Positions 15,379 to 23,726 of a stretch of 64,000 nucleotides of DNA are shown one piece after another. This DNA comes from Dechloromonas agitata is5 (lineage in GTDB: Bacteria; Pseudomonadota; Gammaproteobacteria; Burkholderiales; Rhodocyclaceae): the NCBI RefSeq assembly GCF_000519045.1, contig NZ_KI912532.1:1736001-1800000 (forward strand), given 5' to 3'. The first letter of the stretch is position 1. Each line of letters opens with the position of its first letter. Under the pieces are notes generated by a model. It did not search any database. It was not told the DNA's origin and saw nothing but the letters and a program-made list of their open reading frames with translations. Position numbers and translations under genes: made by a program.

Positions 15379-17061
15379 ATGAACGCCGTCGCTGGCCTGC
15401 GCCTGGCAGATCGCCTGGCCCATTGGCCACATGCTCTATTGGCCGGACATTTGCTGATGCTGCATGCCCTGGCCTTCGGCGGCTGGCAGGCACCGGCGGT
15501 GCGCCTGCTGTGGGTGGTTGCTTTGGGCTTGTTCCTGATCTGGCAGCCCTTCGTGGCGGGGGAGCGGCGCATCAGCGGACGGCAGGCGGCGCTGCTGGTC
15601 GGTGCCACGCTGGTGTCGACGCTGTTGCTTGGGCCGTGGTTGCTGCTGATCTGGTGCGGGGCGCTGGCTGCGTCAATCGGCGGTCGGGTCATGGGTACCG
15701 AACACCGGGGCGAGCGGGCCGGCTATCTATTGGCCTTTGGCTATCTGATCGCACTGACCGTACTGGGCGTCGTGCCGGAAATTTCGCCGGCCGCCCGGAT
15801 CGACAGCGGCCTGCGGCAGACGGTGGCCTTGTTCCTGCCGATGGCTTTGCCGCTCCTGCTGCTTTTCCCGGCCCGACCGCCGCAGCGGAAATCCGGTGAA
15901 ACCTTCGATCTGTTTTACGGCATGCTGGTCTTCCTGGTGCTGGCCGTGCTGGTCCTGGGGGCGCTGGCTTACATGCCGATTGGTGGGGCCGGCTACGTCG
16001 AGTCGCTGTTCAAGACCTCACTGACCGTTGCCGTCGCCCTGCTGATCGTTGCCTGGGCCTGGAATCCCCGGGCCGGCTTCTCGGGGATTGGTTCGGCGAT
16101 CTCGCACTATTTGCTGTCGCTCGGCATGCCGCTCGAACAGTGGCTGGTCCAGCTCTCCCGGGAGAGCGAGCAGAATGCCGATCCGGCCCTCTTCATCGAG
16201 GCGATGATGCGGCGTCTGGCGGCGGCCCCCTGGGTGCTGGGCATAGTTTGGCAGTCGGGCGAGGCGTCGGGGGCGTTCGGTGTAACTTCGGCGCATCGGC
16301 ATGTTTGCGCGGTGAGCGAACTGACGCTGATCGTCCATTTCCGCCATGCGCCGTCGCCAGCCATGCGCTGGCATGTCGAGTGGCTGCTGCGCCTTGCTAT
16401 CGAGTTTTACCTCGTCAAGCGCCAGAGCCAGCAGTTGCAGCGCATGGGGTATGCCCAGGCGATTTACGAAACCGGCGCCCGGGTGACGCACGACGTCAAG
16501 AACCTGCTGCAGTCCCTCCAGGTGCTTTGCTATGCGGCGACCCAGCCGGGTGATCCGGCCGAGGTGGCGGACCTGCTGCGTCGCCAGTTGCCGCAGATCG
16601 CCGACCGCCTGAAGGCGACGCTGGACAAATTGCAGTCGCCGCAGGTTGCCGATGCCGAATCGATCGATGCCGATCAGTGGTGGAGCCGCCTGCAGGATCG
16701 CTACGCACATGCCGCAATCGCGTGGCGTGGCGGGCCACTGGCCGGGCGGCAGATTCCGCGGGCCCTGTTCGACAGCGTGGCGGAGAATCTGTTGCAGAAC
16801 GCCCTGGCCAAGCGACAGCGCGAGCCGGGGCTGGTCATCGAGGCGTGCCTTGACGGGGCCGGGCTTGGTGTGGCCGATAGCGGTTCGCCGATCCCATCGG
16901 CCGTGATGCGGGGGCTGCTGCATGAGCCGGTCGCTTCCGAGGACGGGCTGGGCATTGGCCTCTACCATGCCGCCCGGCAGGCAGCCGAACTCGGCTATCA
17001 ACTGAGCGTGGCGGAAAACCAGCCGGGCAGAGTGGCCTTCAGGCTGTCGCCGGCGCCTTGA
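15379..17061 (+). CDS. membrane-bound sensor histidine kinase (orphan)
   Basis: 560 residues. The first 240 or so carry about seven hydrophobic segments. A region of about 100 residues resembling a GAF-type module follows, then a kinase core. The H-box has the phospho-acceptor His371 in ETGARVTHDVKNLLQSLQ, a HisKA variant with HDVKN. The N-box is SVAENLLQNALAKR, and the G boxes are GVADSG and DGLGIGLY. The layout resembles PrsK/PilS-type kinases that pair with NtrC-type regulators. No receiver gene is adjacent; the only response regulator in the window is the sigma-54 activator at 29929-31350. The start at 15379 is the first ATG before the membrane domain. Its 3' end overlaps the convergent cyclase gene by 23 nt. 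Confidence 0.85.
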   Translation: MNAVAGLRLADRLAHWPHALLAGHLLMLHALAFGGWQAPAVRLLWVVALGLFLIWQPFVAGERRISGRQAALLVGATLVSTLLLGPWLLLIWCGALAASIGGRVMGTEHRGERAGYLLAFGYLIALTVLGVVPEISPAARIDSGLRQTVALFLPMALPLLLLFPARPPQRKSGETFDLFYGMLVFLVLAVLVLGALAYMPIGGAGYVESLFKTSLTVAVALLIVAWAWNPRAGFSGIGSAISHYLLSLGMPLEQWLVQLSRESEQNADPALFIEAMMRRLAAAPWVLGIVWQSGEASGAFGVTSAHRHVCAVSELTLIVHFRHAPSPAMRWHVEWLLRLAIEFYLVKRQSQQLQRMGYAQAIYETGARVTHDVKNLLQSLQVLCYAATQPGDPAEVADLLRRQLPQIADRLKATLDKLQSPQVADAESIDADQWWSRLQDRYAHAAIAWRGGPLAGRQIPRALFDSVAENLLQNALAKRQREPGLVIEACLDGAGLGVADSGSPIPSAVMRGLLHEPVASEDGLGIGLYHAARQAAELGYQLSVAENQPGRVAFRLSPAP

Positions 17062-18316
17062 GGCGGTACAGCCGATAGACCGGCGTGTTGCCCTTGCCCT
17101 TCAGGTAAATCTCGAGCGGTGCTGCGAAATCGAATTCGCCAGCCAGGCGCCGGTAGGTGGTGGTATCGACATGGATCATGCCCGGCGTGCCTTCGCTGGT
17201 GATCCGGCTGGCCAGGTTGACCGTGTCGCCCCACAGGTCGTAGATGAACTTCTTCTTGCCGACCACGCCGGCGACCACCGGCCCGGTGCCGATGCCGATG
17301 CGCACGTCGAGATGTTGCGCATTGACCGTGAAGTCGCGGTGCAGCACGTCGCGCATGGCGATGGCCAGTTCGGCGATGGCCCGCGTGTAGTGGCCGCGCT
17401 CGCTGTTCAGGCCGCCGGCCACCATGTAGGCGTCGCCGATGGTCTTGATCTTCTCCAAGCCGAATTGCTCAGCCAGTTCGTCGAAGGACGAGAAAATCCG
17501 GTTGAGCATGGCAAACACCTGTTGCGGCGTCATACCCTCGGCCAGCCGGGTGAAATTGACGATATCGACGAACATGACGGTGACGTCCGAAAAACCATCG
17601 GCAATCGTCTGGTTGTCGTGCTTCAGGCGCTCGGCCACCGGGCCAGGCAGGATGTTGAGCAACAGGCGCTCGGAACGCTCCTGTTCCTCCTGCAGCAAGC
17701 GGTGCGTCGCCTCCAGGCTGGCCTGCAGCTTGCCTTTCTCGAGGATGGCGTAGCGCAGCAGCAGATAGACGATGCTGGAAATGGCTGCGAAGTTGAGGGC
17801 AAAGAAGAAGACGCTGGTTTCCGTCGACACCCGGTGGGCGTTGCTGATCGGCGAATCGGCCAGGTAATAGTCGAAGAAACCGGAGAGCGCAGTCAGGAAG
17901 ATGTAGGCGATAAACCAGGCTATCGACTCGCGCGCGCCGCAAATGAGGACCGCGCCGATCGGCGCCAGCAAGCCCCACAGGCTGGTGCCGCTGGCCGTGA
18001 TGAAGTTGCCGATACTCCATTGCACGATGAACGGCGCAAACAGGAAGAGCGACAACTGGGTAATGCGAAACCAGTCGAAATTGCCGCTATGCAGGAAATA
18101 GACAAGATTGGCGACGAGCAGCAACTGGAAGACGAACGGCGCGTTCGCCGAAAACTGCGGTCCCATCTGGCCGTAGAGGAACAGCCAGAGCATCGATCCG
18201 GTGCAGAAAAGGCCCGTCGCGAAAACCAGCAACGACTTCTTCAGGCGCATCTCGGCATCGTCGGCGGGATGGATGCCGCCGCTGCGCAAGGAGGAAATGA
18301 AGGATTGCAAACTCAC
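17039..18316 (-). CDS. class III adenylate cyclase with membrane sensor domain
   Basis: Makes cAMP from ATP at the inner membrane. About 425 residues: roughly six transmembrane helices in the first 190, a short coiled linker (ATHRLLQEEQERSERLLLNILP), then the cyclase catalytic domain. It has metal-binding FVDIVNFTRLAEG, EKIKTIGDAYMVAGG and YDLWGDTVNLASRI. The Lys in EKIKTIGDA and the Asp in YDLWGD are the residues that select ATP rather than GTP in this family. The GTG at 18316 is a best guess; an ATG at 18253 (MRLKKSLL) is an alternative. It sits directly downstream of pilin genes and may be the pilus-linked cyclase, as CyaB is in Pseudomonas aeruginosa. Confidence 0.85.
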   Translation of the reverse strand: MSLQSFISSLRSGGIHPADDAEMRLKKSLLVFATGLFCTGSMLWLFLYGQMGPQFSANAPFVFQLLLVANLVYFLHSGNFDWFRITQLSLFLFAPFIVQWSIGNFITASGTSLWGLLAPIGAVLICGARESIAWFIAYIFLTALSGFFDYYLADSPISNAHRVSTETSVFFFALNFAAISSIVYLLLRYAILEKGKLQASLEATHRLLQEEQERSERLLLNILPGPVAERLKHDNQTIADGFSDVTVMFVDIVNFTRLAEGMTPQQVFAMLNRIFSSFDELAEQFGLEKIKTIGDAYMVAGGLNSERGHYTRAIAELAIAMRDVLHRDFTVNAQHLDVRIGIGTGPVVAGVVGKKKFIYDLWGDTVNLASRITSEGTPGMIHVDTTTYRRLAGEFDFAAPLEIYLKGKGNTPVYRLYRLKAPATA

Positions 18317-18395
18317 GGTGGGATGGCCGGGCTGATTTATAACGTTCGCATGGCCAGTGTGGCAGCCGGGCCGGCCGCGGTCAATAAGCCGGCGC

Positions 18396-19091
18396 TCAAG
18401 GCAGACGGCCGGCGGCAATCAGGCGGTTGTAGAGAATGTTGGGGGAGATCCAGACGACGAGGTCGTCGAATTCGCTGGGGCCAGGCGGGGTGATCGTATG
18501 CATCACAAAGTCGTTATCGGCGTTGGTATTCTCCAGTTCGTCGGCGCTTGTGGCGGCAGGATTGGCGATGTTCGTGCCGGATGTTCCGCCCAAACCGTTG
18601 CGTCCATGCGAGATGACGACGGCCGGTAGTTGGGTGGCCAGGGAGGCGGTGCAGGCGGCCTGTTCGCAGACACGCAGCGCGCCGGTGCTGCTCAGGGTGA
18701 ATCCGATGTCGCTACGAGCAAAGAGCGGTGTCACGCGGTAGCGGAAACGATTGTTCCAGGCATCCTGGTTGCCAATTCCGAGATCACTCCAGGGCAAAAA
18801 GCCTTCGGCGCCGGTACAGACGTTGCCAGTGCGATTTTCAAGCCCATCGCCATCGGTATCGGGGCAAGGCAGGTAGGGCTTGCCGTCGGCGGCCCCATGT
18901 GAGGCGGCATAACCGAGCAGCGCATCGCGCAGATCCTGCAGCAGCTGCTGCGTATCGCGGTAGGCCCGTTGGTCGATCTGGCTCCCCATTGTCATCATCA
19001 GGCCGCCGGAGAGCAGGGCAATGATGATCAGGACGATGGCCAGCTCGACGAGCGTGAAGCCGCGATTCTGGTGGATAGGGCGGGTGGTCAT
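18396..19091 (-). CDS. prepilin-like minor pilin
   Basis: 231 residues with a class III leader: RG-FTLVELAIVLIIIALLSGGLMM, cleavage after Gly11 and mature Glu5 present. The body contains CPDTDGDGLENRTGNVCTGAEGFLPW, a motif shared with minor pilins that carry a Cys pair and a DxDGDG-type acidic loop that may bind calcium. The ATG at 19091 overlaps the upstream stop as ATGA; a GTG at 19112 is also in frame. It is the last gene of the pilus operon. A short gap of 79 nt separates it from the cyclase start. Confidence 0.85.
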   Translation of the reverse strand: MTTRPIHQNRGFTLVELAIVLIIIALLSGGLMMTMGSQIDQRAYRDTQQLLQDLRDALLGYAASHGAADGKPYLPCPDTDGDGLENRTGNVCTGAEGFLPWSDLGIGNQDAWNNRFRYRVTPLFARSDIGFTLSSTGALRVCEQAACTASLATQLPAVVISHGRNGLGGTSGTNIANPAATSADELENTNADNDFVMHTITPPGPSEFDDLVVWISPNILYNRLIAAGRLP

Positions 19092-20059
19092 GGGCAGGGA
19101 AGTGTCGAGCACGGCAGAACGGTCAGGGTCGAGGTTCCGAGCTGAATTTGCGCCCGGTTCGGAGCGAGGCGCGTGTAGCTGACCAATGACAACCAGCCGT
19201 TGTTCGCCAGCCAGGTACTGTTACCCAGGTAGTTCAGATCGGCGTAGGGCAGTCCGCCACTCGCCTTGTTGGGGACTGCCGATCCACTGCTGGCCGGGGC
19301 AGCCCAGGGAAATTCACCGTAGTCGAGGAAGTGGCGGCGAAGGCCGCGGACGGGAAGGTTGGGGGCCTGGTCATCAAGACCGCGGACTTCGGCCAGGACA
19401 ACGCGATTGATCGTGGCGAATAGCTCGCTTGCCGAGAGCGCCATGAGGCGGTCGTTGAAAGTGGATGCCGGGCCGCTGGTGACGAAAGGGCCGTTGCTGG
19501 CGTTGCTCAAGTCGAGATAATTGGCCGCCAGCGGTGGATTGGCGGCCGAAGGCTCAGCGCGTAGCTGGTTTCCGGTTGGGCTGCCGGGGGAAATGATCAA
19601 GGCGACAGCGGCGTTGGCCACGCCGTTCACCGTCAGTTGGCCAGCAGTAAGATGGTTGATCGGGGCACTCGAAAAACCCGGCGAAAGGGCATACCAGAGT
19701 GGTTCGCCGGAGCCGTCGACGAGCCGCCCGGTTTTCAGCGTTCGCCAGGGCAGGCGCCCAAGACGGGATGCCGGTGTGGTGCAACTGCCCTTCGCCTGAC
19801 CTTCGAGCGGCGTGCCGATGCTGGCTTCGTCTTCCGGGCAGGGGAGCCGGCCCGGAGCATTGGCATAGGCGGCGGCATAGCCGATCAACGCTTCCTTGGC
19901 CTGCTGCAATGCCTGCTGGGTCCGGGCTTCGCGCAATTCGACCGCCTGACGACTGTTCCAGCCGGTCAGCAGGATTCCGGCCAGCATGGCGATGATTGCA
20001 AAGAGCAGTCCCAGCAGTACGACACCGCGTTGCGCGCGGGCATGGCCTCGCCGGCTCAT
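19088..20059 (-). CDS. GspK/MshP-like minor pseudopilin without Glu5
   Basis: 323 residues. The N-terminus, RAQRG followed by VVLLGLLFAIIAMLAGILLTGW, has the prepilin hydrophobic helix but no Glu at mature position 5. That is typical of GspK-type tip pseudopilins and of MshP-like proteins. The body repeats a minor-pilin theme: AKEALIGYAAAYANAPGRLPCPEDEA and LGRLPWRTL, resembling the neighbour at 18396-19091 (LLGYAASHG, LPCPDTDGDG, FLPWSDL). The two genes may therefore be distant paralogues. The ATG at 20059 has GCGGGA upstream and overlaps the preceding gene by 4 nt. Confidence 0.82.
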   Translation of the reverse strand: MSRRGHARAQRGVVLLGLLFAIIAMLAGILLTGWNSRQAVELREARTQQALQQAKEALIGYAAAYANAPGRLPCPEDEASIGTPLEGQAKGSCTTPASRLGRLPWRTLKTGRLVDGSGEPLWYALSPGFSSAPINHLTAGQLTVNGVANAAVALIISPGSPTGNQLRAEPSAANPPLAANYLDLSNASNGPFVTSGPASTFNDRLMALSASELFATINRVVLAEVRGLDDQAPNLPVRGLRRHFLDYGEFPWAAPASSGSAVPNKASGGLPYADLNYLGNSTWLANNGWLSLVSYTRLAPNRAQIQLGTSTLTVLPCSTLPCP

Positions 20060-20424
20060 TTTTTCCCGCGCCTGATGGTGATTCGCCCATCCTCGAGCAG
20101 GGGGGTAGTCTGCCCGCTTTCCGGGTAATAGGTCGTCCCGACCGGTACTTGCGGCAATGGGTTCTGGTTGTCCCAATCCGCCTCGCCGTTGATCCAGCGG
20201 GTGCGGCGGCCATTGCTGCTGCGGACTTCGCCGTTCAGGGTCTGGCTGGCTTCGCCTTCGCCCGGTGCCAGTTGGCCGAATGCCGGGTTGCGCTGGCGTT
20301 GCTGGTCGAGATGGGTGCGCTGCGGGGCATCGAAGAAGAGGCGGCCGAGCGGCGGGGTTTCGGCCTGGCCGGGGGCGCAGGCGAGGCTGAGAAACGTGGC
20401 GAGGAGCGGGATGACGCGGCGCAT
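20056..20424 (-). CDS. small exported MshK/PilP-like pilus assembly protein
   Basis: 122 residues with a signal peptide (MRRVIPLLATFLSLACAPGQA; the Cys could also be lipidated). The C-terminal part contains LNGEVRSSNGRRTRWINGEAD, which resembles the LxGxVxRSDGxxTxWxNG motif of MshK/PilP/GspC-type clamp proteins that link the inner-membrane platform to the secretin. The position right after mshJ fits mshK. The ATG at 20424 starts at the signal peptide. It overlaps the next gene by 4 nt. Confidence 0.7.
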   Translation of the reverse strand: MRRVIPLLATFLSLACAPGQAETPPLGRLFFDAPQRTHLDQQRQRNPAFGQLAPGEGEASQTLNGEVRSSNGRRTRWINGEADWDNQNPLPQVPVGTTYYPESGQTTPLLEDGRITIRRGKK

Positions 20425-20426
20425 GG

Positions 20427-21029
20427 TCAATTCTTCTTGCCGGGCAGGCGGGCGGTCAGCCAGTCCAGCTCGCATTCAGCAGCAAGTCCGACGGGGATTT
20501 CGTGGCGCTCCGTAGAGCCGGCGGGCGGCGCCAGCTTGCAACTGCGGACGATGACCAGCGCCTTGGCCTGCTGCTGGATGCGGTCGAGGAAGGCAAGCAG
20601 GTCGCCTTCGTGCACCAAGCGTAGCTGGAGGCGCAGGGGGCTGGTGAACCAGGCGGGGCCTCCCGGGGTGTTGCCGCTCAGCGGGGCCTGGGCGGCAAAC
20701 TCATATTTCATGCCGGGCAGGTGCAGCTCGCGTTGGGTGTCGCGCAGTTGCTCCATCCAGTCGAGGCGCTTTTCATCGCCCAGGATGCCGCCGCTTTGCA
20801 GGTGCTGCAGGGCCTGGAGGCGGGTCTTGAGGTCGAGTTCCTCGCTGTGGAACTGGCGCAGGCGCTGTTCGATGCGGGATTTCGCCTCGGCGGCCCGGTT
20901 GCGTTCGAGGCCGGCCTGCCGGGCGTCGTCCTGCGTCCACCAGGCGAGGGCACCTGCTGCGCCAAGCAGCCCCAGCGTGATGACGATGGGCAGGGCGAGT
21001 TTGCGCAGATCGCGTTCGGTCAGTGTCAT
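20427..21029 (-). CDS. mshJ: MSHA biogenesis protein MshJ (PilO-like)
   Basis: 200 residues with one N-terminal membrane anchor (LALPIVITLGLLGAAGALAWW, about residues 11-31). A long coiled coil follows (RNRAAEAKSRIEQRLRQFHSEELDLKTRLQALQHL), then a ferredoxin-like periplasmic domain, the architecture of PilO/GspM. It forms the inner-membrane alignment complex with MshI and the PilP-like protein. It overlaps mshI by 4 nt. Confidence 0.8.
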   Translation of the reverse strand: MTLTERDLRKLALPIVITLGLLGAAGALAWWTQDDARQAGLERNRAAEAKSRIEQRLRQFHSEELDLKTRLQALQHLQSGGILGDEKRLDWMEQLRDTQRELHLPGMKYEFAAQAPLSGNTPGGPAWFTSPLRLQLRLVHEGDLLAFLDRIQQQAKALVIVRSCKLAPPAGSTERHEIPVGLAAECELDWLTARLPGKKN

Positions 21030-22528
21030 GGCGTGGGCCTCCGGACGATCTCCAGCGCGAACTGGCGTGGCTTGGCTGCTTCCTCGCCGCCGTCGCCGCC
21101 GCGCAGCGTGCTGCCGGATTCGATATCGAACGGCCGTTGCCGCACGTTGACGGTCACCCCGGCCGCCAGGCGCAAGCTGTCGATGAAGTCGTCAAAGATG
21201 GCAAGTACCCGGCGGGGTTCGGCCTGGGGCAGGTTGATCGAGCCGCGCAGGGTGGTGATTTCGCCGGTTTCACCGGTGTTGCCAGGAGAAAACTGGATTT
21301 GATTCTTCCACTCGATGCCTTCGAGTACGACGTTTGGCATCCGTTCAAGCGTCTGGCCGACCAGGCTGAAGGCTGCATCGGGCCGGCGCTGCTGGCGGCT
21401 GAGTTCGGCGTGGCGGCTGGTCAGCAGGCGCAGGGTTTCGCTGTCGATGTCAAGCTGCGGCAGGGTGCTTGCCGCGGCCTGGTAGCGGCGGTCGAGTTCG
21501 GCTGCGCTGGCACTCAGGCTGCGGGCGTCGTCACGCAGGGCATGGGCGTCGTAGATCTGCTTGGCTGAATAAAGCAGGCTGCCGAGGAGGGCGACGAGCC
21601 CGGCGGCGATCAGGCCGTGGCGCAGTTGGGCCAGGCGGAAATGGTGCCGGTGCACCTCGCCGGCAAACTGCTGGCTGGGCGTGGCGATGGCCAGCAGGTG
21701 CATGAACAGCGTGTCGCTACGGTTGTCGTCGGGCAGGGCGTGCAGTCCCAGGCGGCTGGCTGCGGTGTGGCTGTCGATGATGTGGAAAGCAAGCTGTCCG
21801 CGGTCCGGGCAGGCATTCTCGATGGCCGGCAGGGTGTGCGGATGGGCGACGATGTAGACGGGGAGGGCTTCCTCGCGGCCGATCAGGCGCTGGCCGATCA
21901 GGTATTGCTGGAGCTTGGCCGATTCGGCGGCAAAGGTGCCGGCGATACCGGCGATGCTGCTGTCGGCGAGCGGCGTCATGCGCGAGAAATAGACCTGGCC
22001 GTTGGCCAGATAGCTGGAACGGACGGAATGGTCCTGCATGCTGAGCAGCAGGCAGCGGGCAGTGCCCAGCCCGAGTTTCCTGAGCAGCGGGCCGCCGAGC
22101 TGGGCGAGGCTGTAGATGCCGGAAAGGGCGATCTCGGCACTGGCCAGCCGCTGGAGCCAGGGTTCGAAATGGGCCGGGTTGGTCAGCGCGGCGAGGAGCA
22201 GCTTTTCGTTCTTGCGCTGGGTCTTTTCATAGCCCAGCGAGACGGCGGTGGCCAGCGCGGTCCCCTGGAAATGCTGGCCGATCTTGCGGCTGATCAGCGT
22301 CTGGCGGTCGGCGCCGCGCAGGAAGGGGATCGTTTCGTGGGCATGCCCTTCCTCGGCGACGTTGGCGAGCAGCGCGAAGCGGTCCTGGCGGTGGGCGGCG
22401 AGGTAGTCCGAGAACTGCTGCAAGCCGGCTTCGTCATTGTCGAAGTCGCCCTCCGGCAACAGCCGGCCCTGCTGCCAGGCGTAGGCCGACAGGCGATGGG
22501 TGTTGAGATAGAGGATGCGGCTCTTCAC
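21026..22528 (-). CDS. mshI: MSHA biogenesis protein MshI (PilM-PilN-type fusion)
   Basis: 500 residues. Residues 1-300 form a cytoplasmic actin-like region of the PilM/GspL type. A single membrane helix follows at about 304-322 (GLIAAGLVALLGSLLYSA), then a coiled coil and a PilN-like periplasmic domain (LSRQQRRPDAAFSLVGQTLERMP..., LRGSINLPQ). In MSHA systems this one protein replaces separate PilM and PilN. It overlaps mshG upstream and mshJ downstream by 4 nt, so the platform proteins are made in a coupled way. Confidence 0.82.
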   Translation of the reverse strand: MKSRILYLNTHRLSAYAWQQGRLLPEGDFDNDEAGLQQFSDYLAAHRQDRFALLANVAEEGHAHETIPFLRGADRQTLISRKIGQHFQGTALATAVSLGYEKTQRKNEKLLLAALTNPAHFEPWLQRLASAEIALSGIYSLAQLGGPLLRKLGLGTARCLLLSMQDHSVRSSYLANGQVYFSRMTPLADSSIAGIAGTFAAESAKLQQYLIGQRLIGREEALPVYIVAHPHTLPAIENACPDRGQLAFHIIDSHTAASRLGLHALPDDNRSDTLFMHLLAIATPSQQFAGEVHRHHFRLAQLRHGLIAAGLVALLGSLLYSAKQIYDAHALRDDARSLSASAAELDRRYQAAASTLPQLDIDSETLRLLTSRHAELSRQQRRPDAAFSLVGQTLERMPNVVLEGIEWKNQIQFSPGNTGETGEITTLRGSINLPQAEPRRVLAIFDDFIDSLRLAAGVTVNVRQRPFDIESGSTLRGGDGGEEAAKPRQFALEIVRRPTP

Positions 22529-23724
22529 GTCTTGATTTTACTGATCACGTCGTAGATCGGGCCGATGACCGACAGCATGATCCAGCCGAGCAGGGCGCCC
22601 ATGAACAGGGTGAGCATCGGTTCGATCATCGCCTGGGCCTTGCCCACCGACTCCTTGACGTCGCGGTTGTAGAAATAGCTGACGTTGAGCAGCGCCTTGT
22701 CCAGCCCGCCGGTGCTCTCGCCGATGCGCAGCATGCGGACGACGAGCGGTGGGAAGAGGCCGACATCGCGGAAGGCGCCGGCCACGTTCTGACCCTCGCG
22801 GATGGATTGTTCGACCCGCTCCAGGCCACGCCGGATAGCCCGGTTGCCGACGATGTCCTGCGTCGTGCGGATCGACTCCAGCACCGGGATACCCGAGGCG
22901 TAGAGCATGGCGAAAGTGCTGGCGAAGCGCGACAGGACGATCTTGCTCAGGATGGGGCCAAGCACCGGCAGGCGCAGCTTGGCGTCGTCGAAACGCAGGC
23001 GGGCCAGCGGGTTGCTGCGCACCAGCTGGAAGCCGATGAGGAAGGCGGCGAGCGGAATGGCCAGGAACAGATACCAGTAATTGACCAGCAGGTCGGAAAC
23101 GAAGAACAGCACCTGGGTATGCGGCGGCAGCGTCTGGCCCATATTGCGCACGAAGACCTTGAGCTGCGGCACCATGTAGATCATCAGGAAGAAGGTGGCG
23201 GCGAGCACGATGCTCGCCACGAAGGCCGGATACAGCAGCAGCTTGCGGGTGTGCGAGGCCAGTTCGTCCTCCCACTTCAGCGAGTCACTCAGGCTGGCCA
23301 GCACGTCCGGCAGGCGGCCGCTCGCTTCGCCGGCCCGGATCAGGTTGCTGAACACCTGGCCGAATACCTCGGGGTGCTCGCTCATCGCCTGCGACAGGGT
23401 CTGGCCGCCTTCGATACCCTCGATCAGGCCGGCCATCACCTCGCGGAAGCGCGGATGCTCGATCGAGTCGCGCAGGTCGGTCAGCCCCTCCAGGATGGGA
23501 ACACCGGCCCGTGTCAGCTGCTCCAGGTGAAAGCAGAAATTGATCAGCTCCGGCCGGGGCACGCCGCGCGTCCCGAACAGGGTGCGATGCTGCACCGGCG
23601 TGCCGGTCACCAGGTCGAGGTTCATGCGCTTCAGGCGCATTTCGAGGTCGATCAGGTTGATCGCATCGAGGCGTCCGTAGGTCATCCGGCCCTCTGCGCT
23701 GACCGCCTTGTAGTCGAAGATCAT
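22525..23724 (-). CDS. mshG: MSHA biogenesis protein MshG (PilC/GspF-type platform)
   Basis: 399 residues. It is the polytopic inner-membrane platform on which the ATPase drives pilin polymerisation. Two T2SSF domains are visible, with repeats of the family motif L..G.pil..l (AGVPILEGLTDLRDS and ASGIPVLESIRTTQD). There are membrane helices at about 170-200, 220-240 and the C-terminal end (MLTLFMGALLGWIMLSVIGPIYDVI). The start ATG at 23724 lies 3 nt after the mshE stop. An in-frame upstream extension is only a shadow of mshE. Confidence 0.92.
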   Translation of the reverse strand: MIFDYKAVSAEGRMTYGRLDAINLIDLEMRLKRMNLDLVTGTPVQHRTLFGTRGVPRPELINFCFHLEQLTRAGVPILEGLTDLRDSIEHPRFREVMAGLIEGIEGGQTLSQAMSEHPEVFGQVFSNLIRAGEASGRLPDVLASLSDSLKWEDELASHTRKLLLYPAFVASIVLAATFFLMIYMVPQLKVFVRNMGQTLPPHTQVLFFVSDLLVNYWYLFLAIPLAAFLIGFQLVRSNPLARLRFDDAKLRLPVLGPILSKIVLSRFASTFAMLYASGIPVLESIRTTQDIVGNRAIRRGLERVEQSIREGQNVAGAFRDVGLFPPLVVRMLRIGESTGGLDKALLNVSYFYNRDVKESVGKAQAMIEPMLTLFMGALLGWIMLSVIGPIYDVISKIKT

Positions 23725-23726
23725 CG

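Noticed and set aside
17171..18493. 440-codon plus-strand frame opposite the cyclase gene
   Set aside because: Low-complexity Gln/Ala/Arg/Asp-rich shadow; the minus-strand cyclase has a full catalytic domain.
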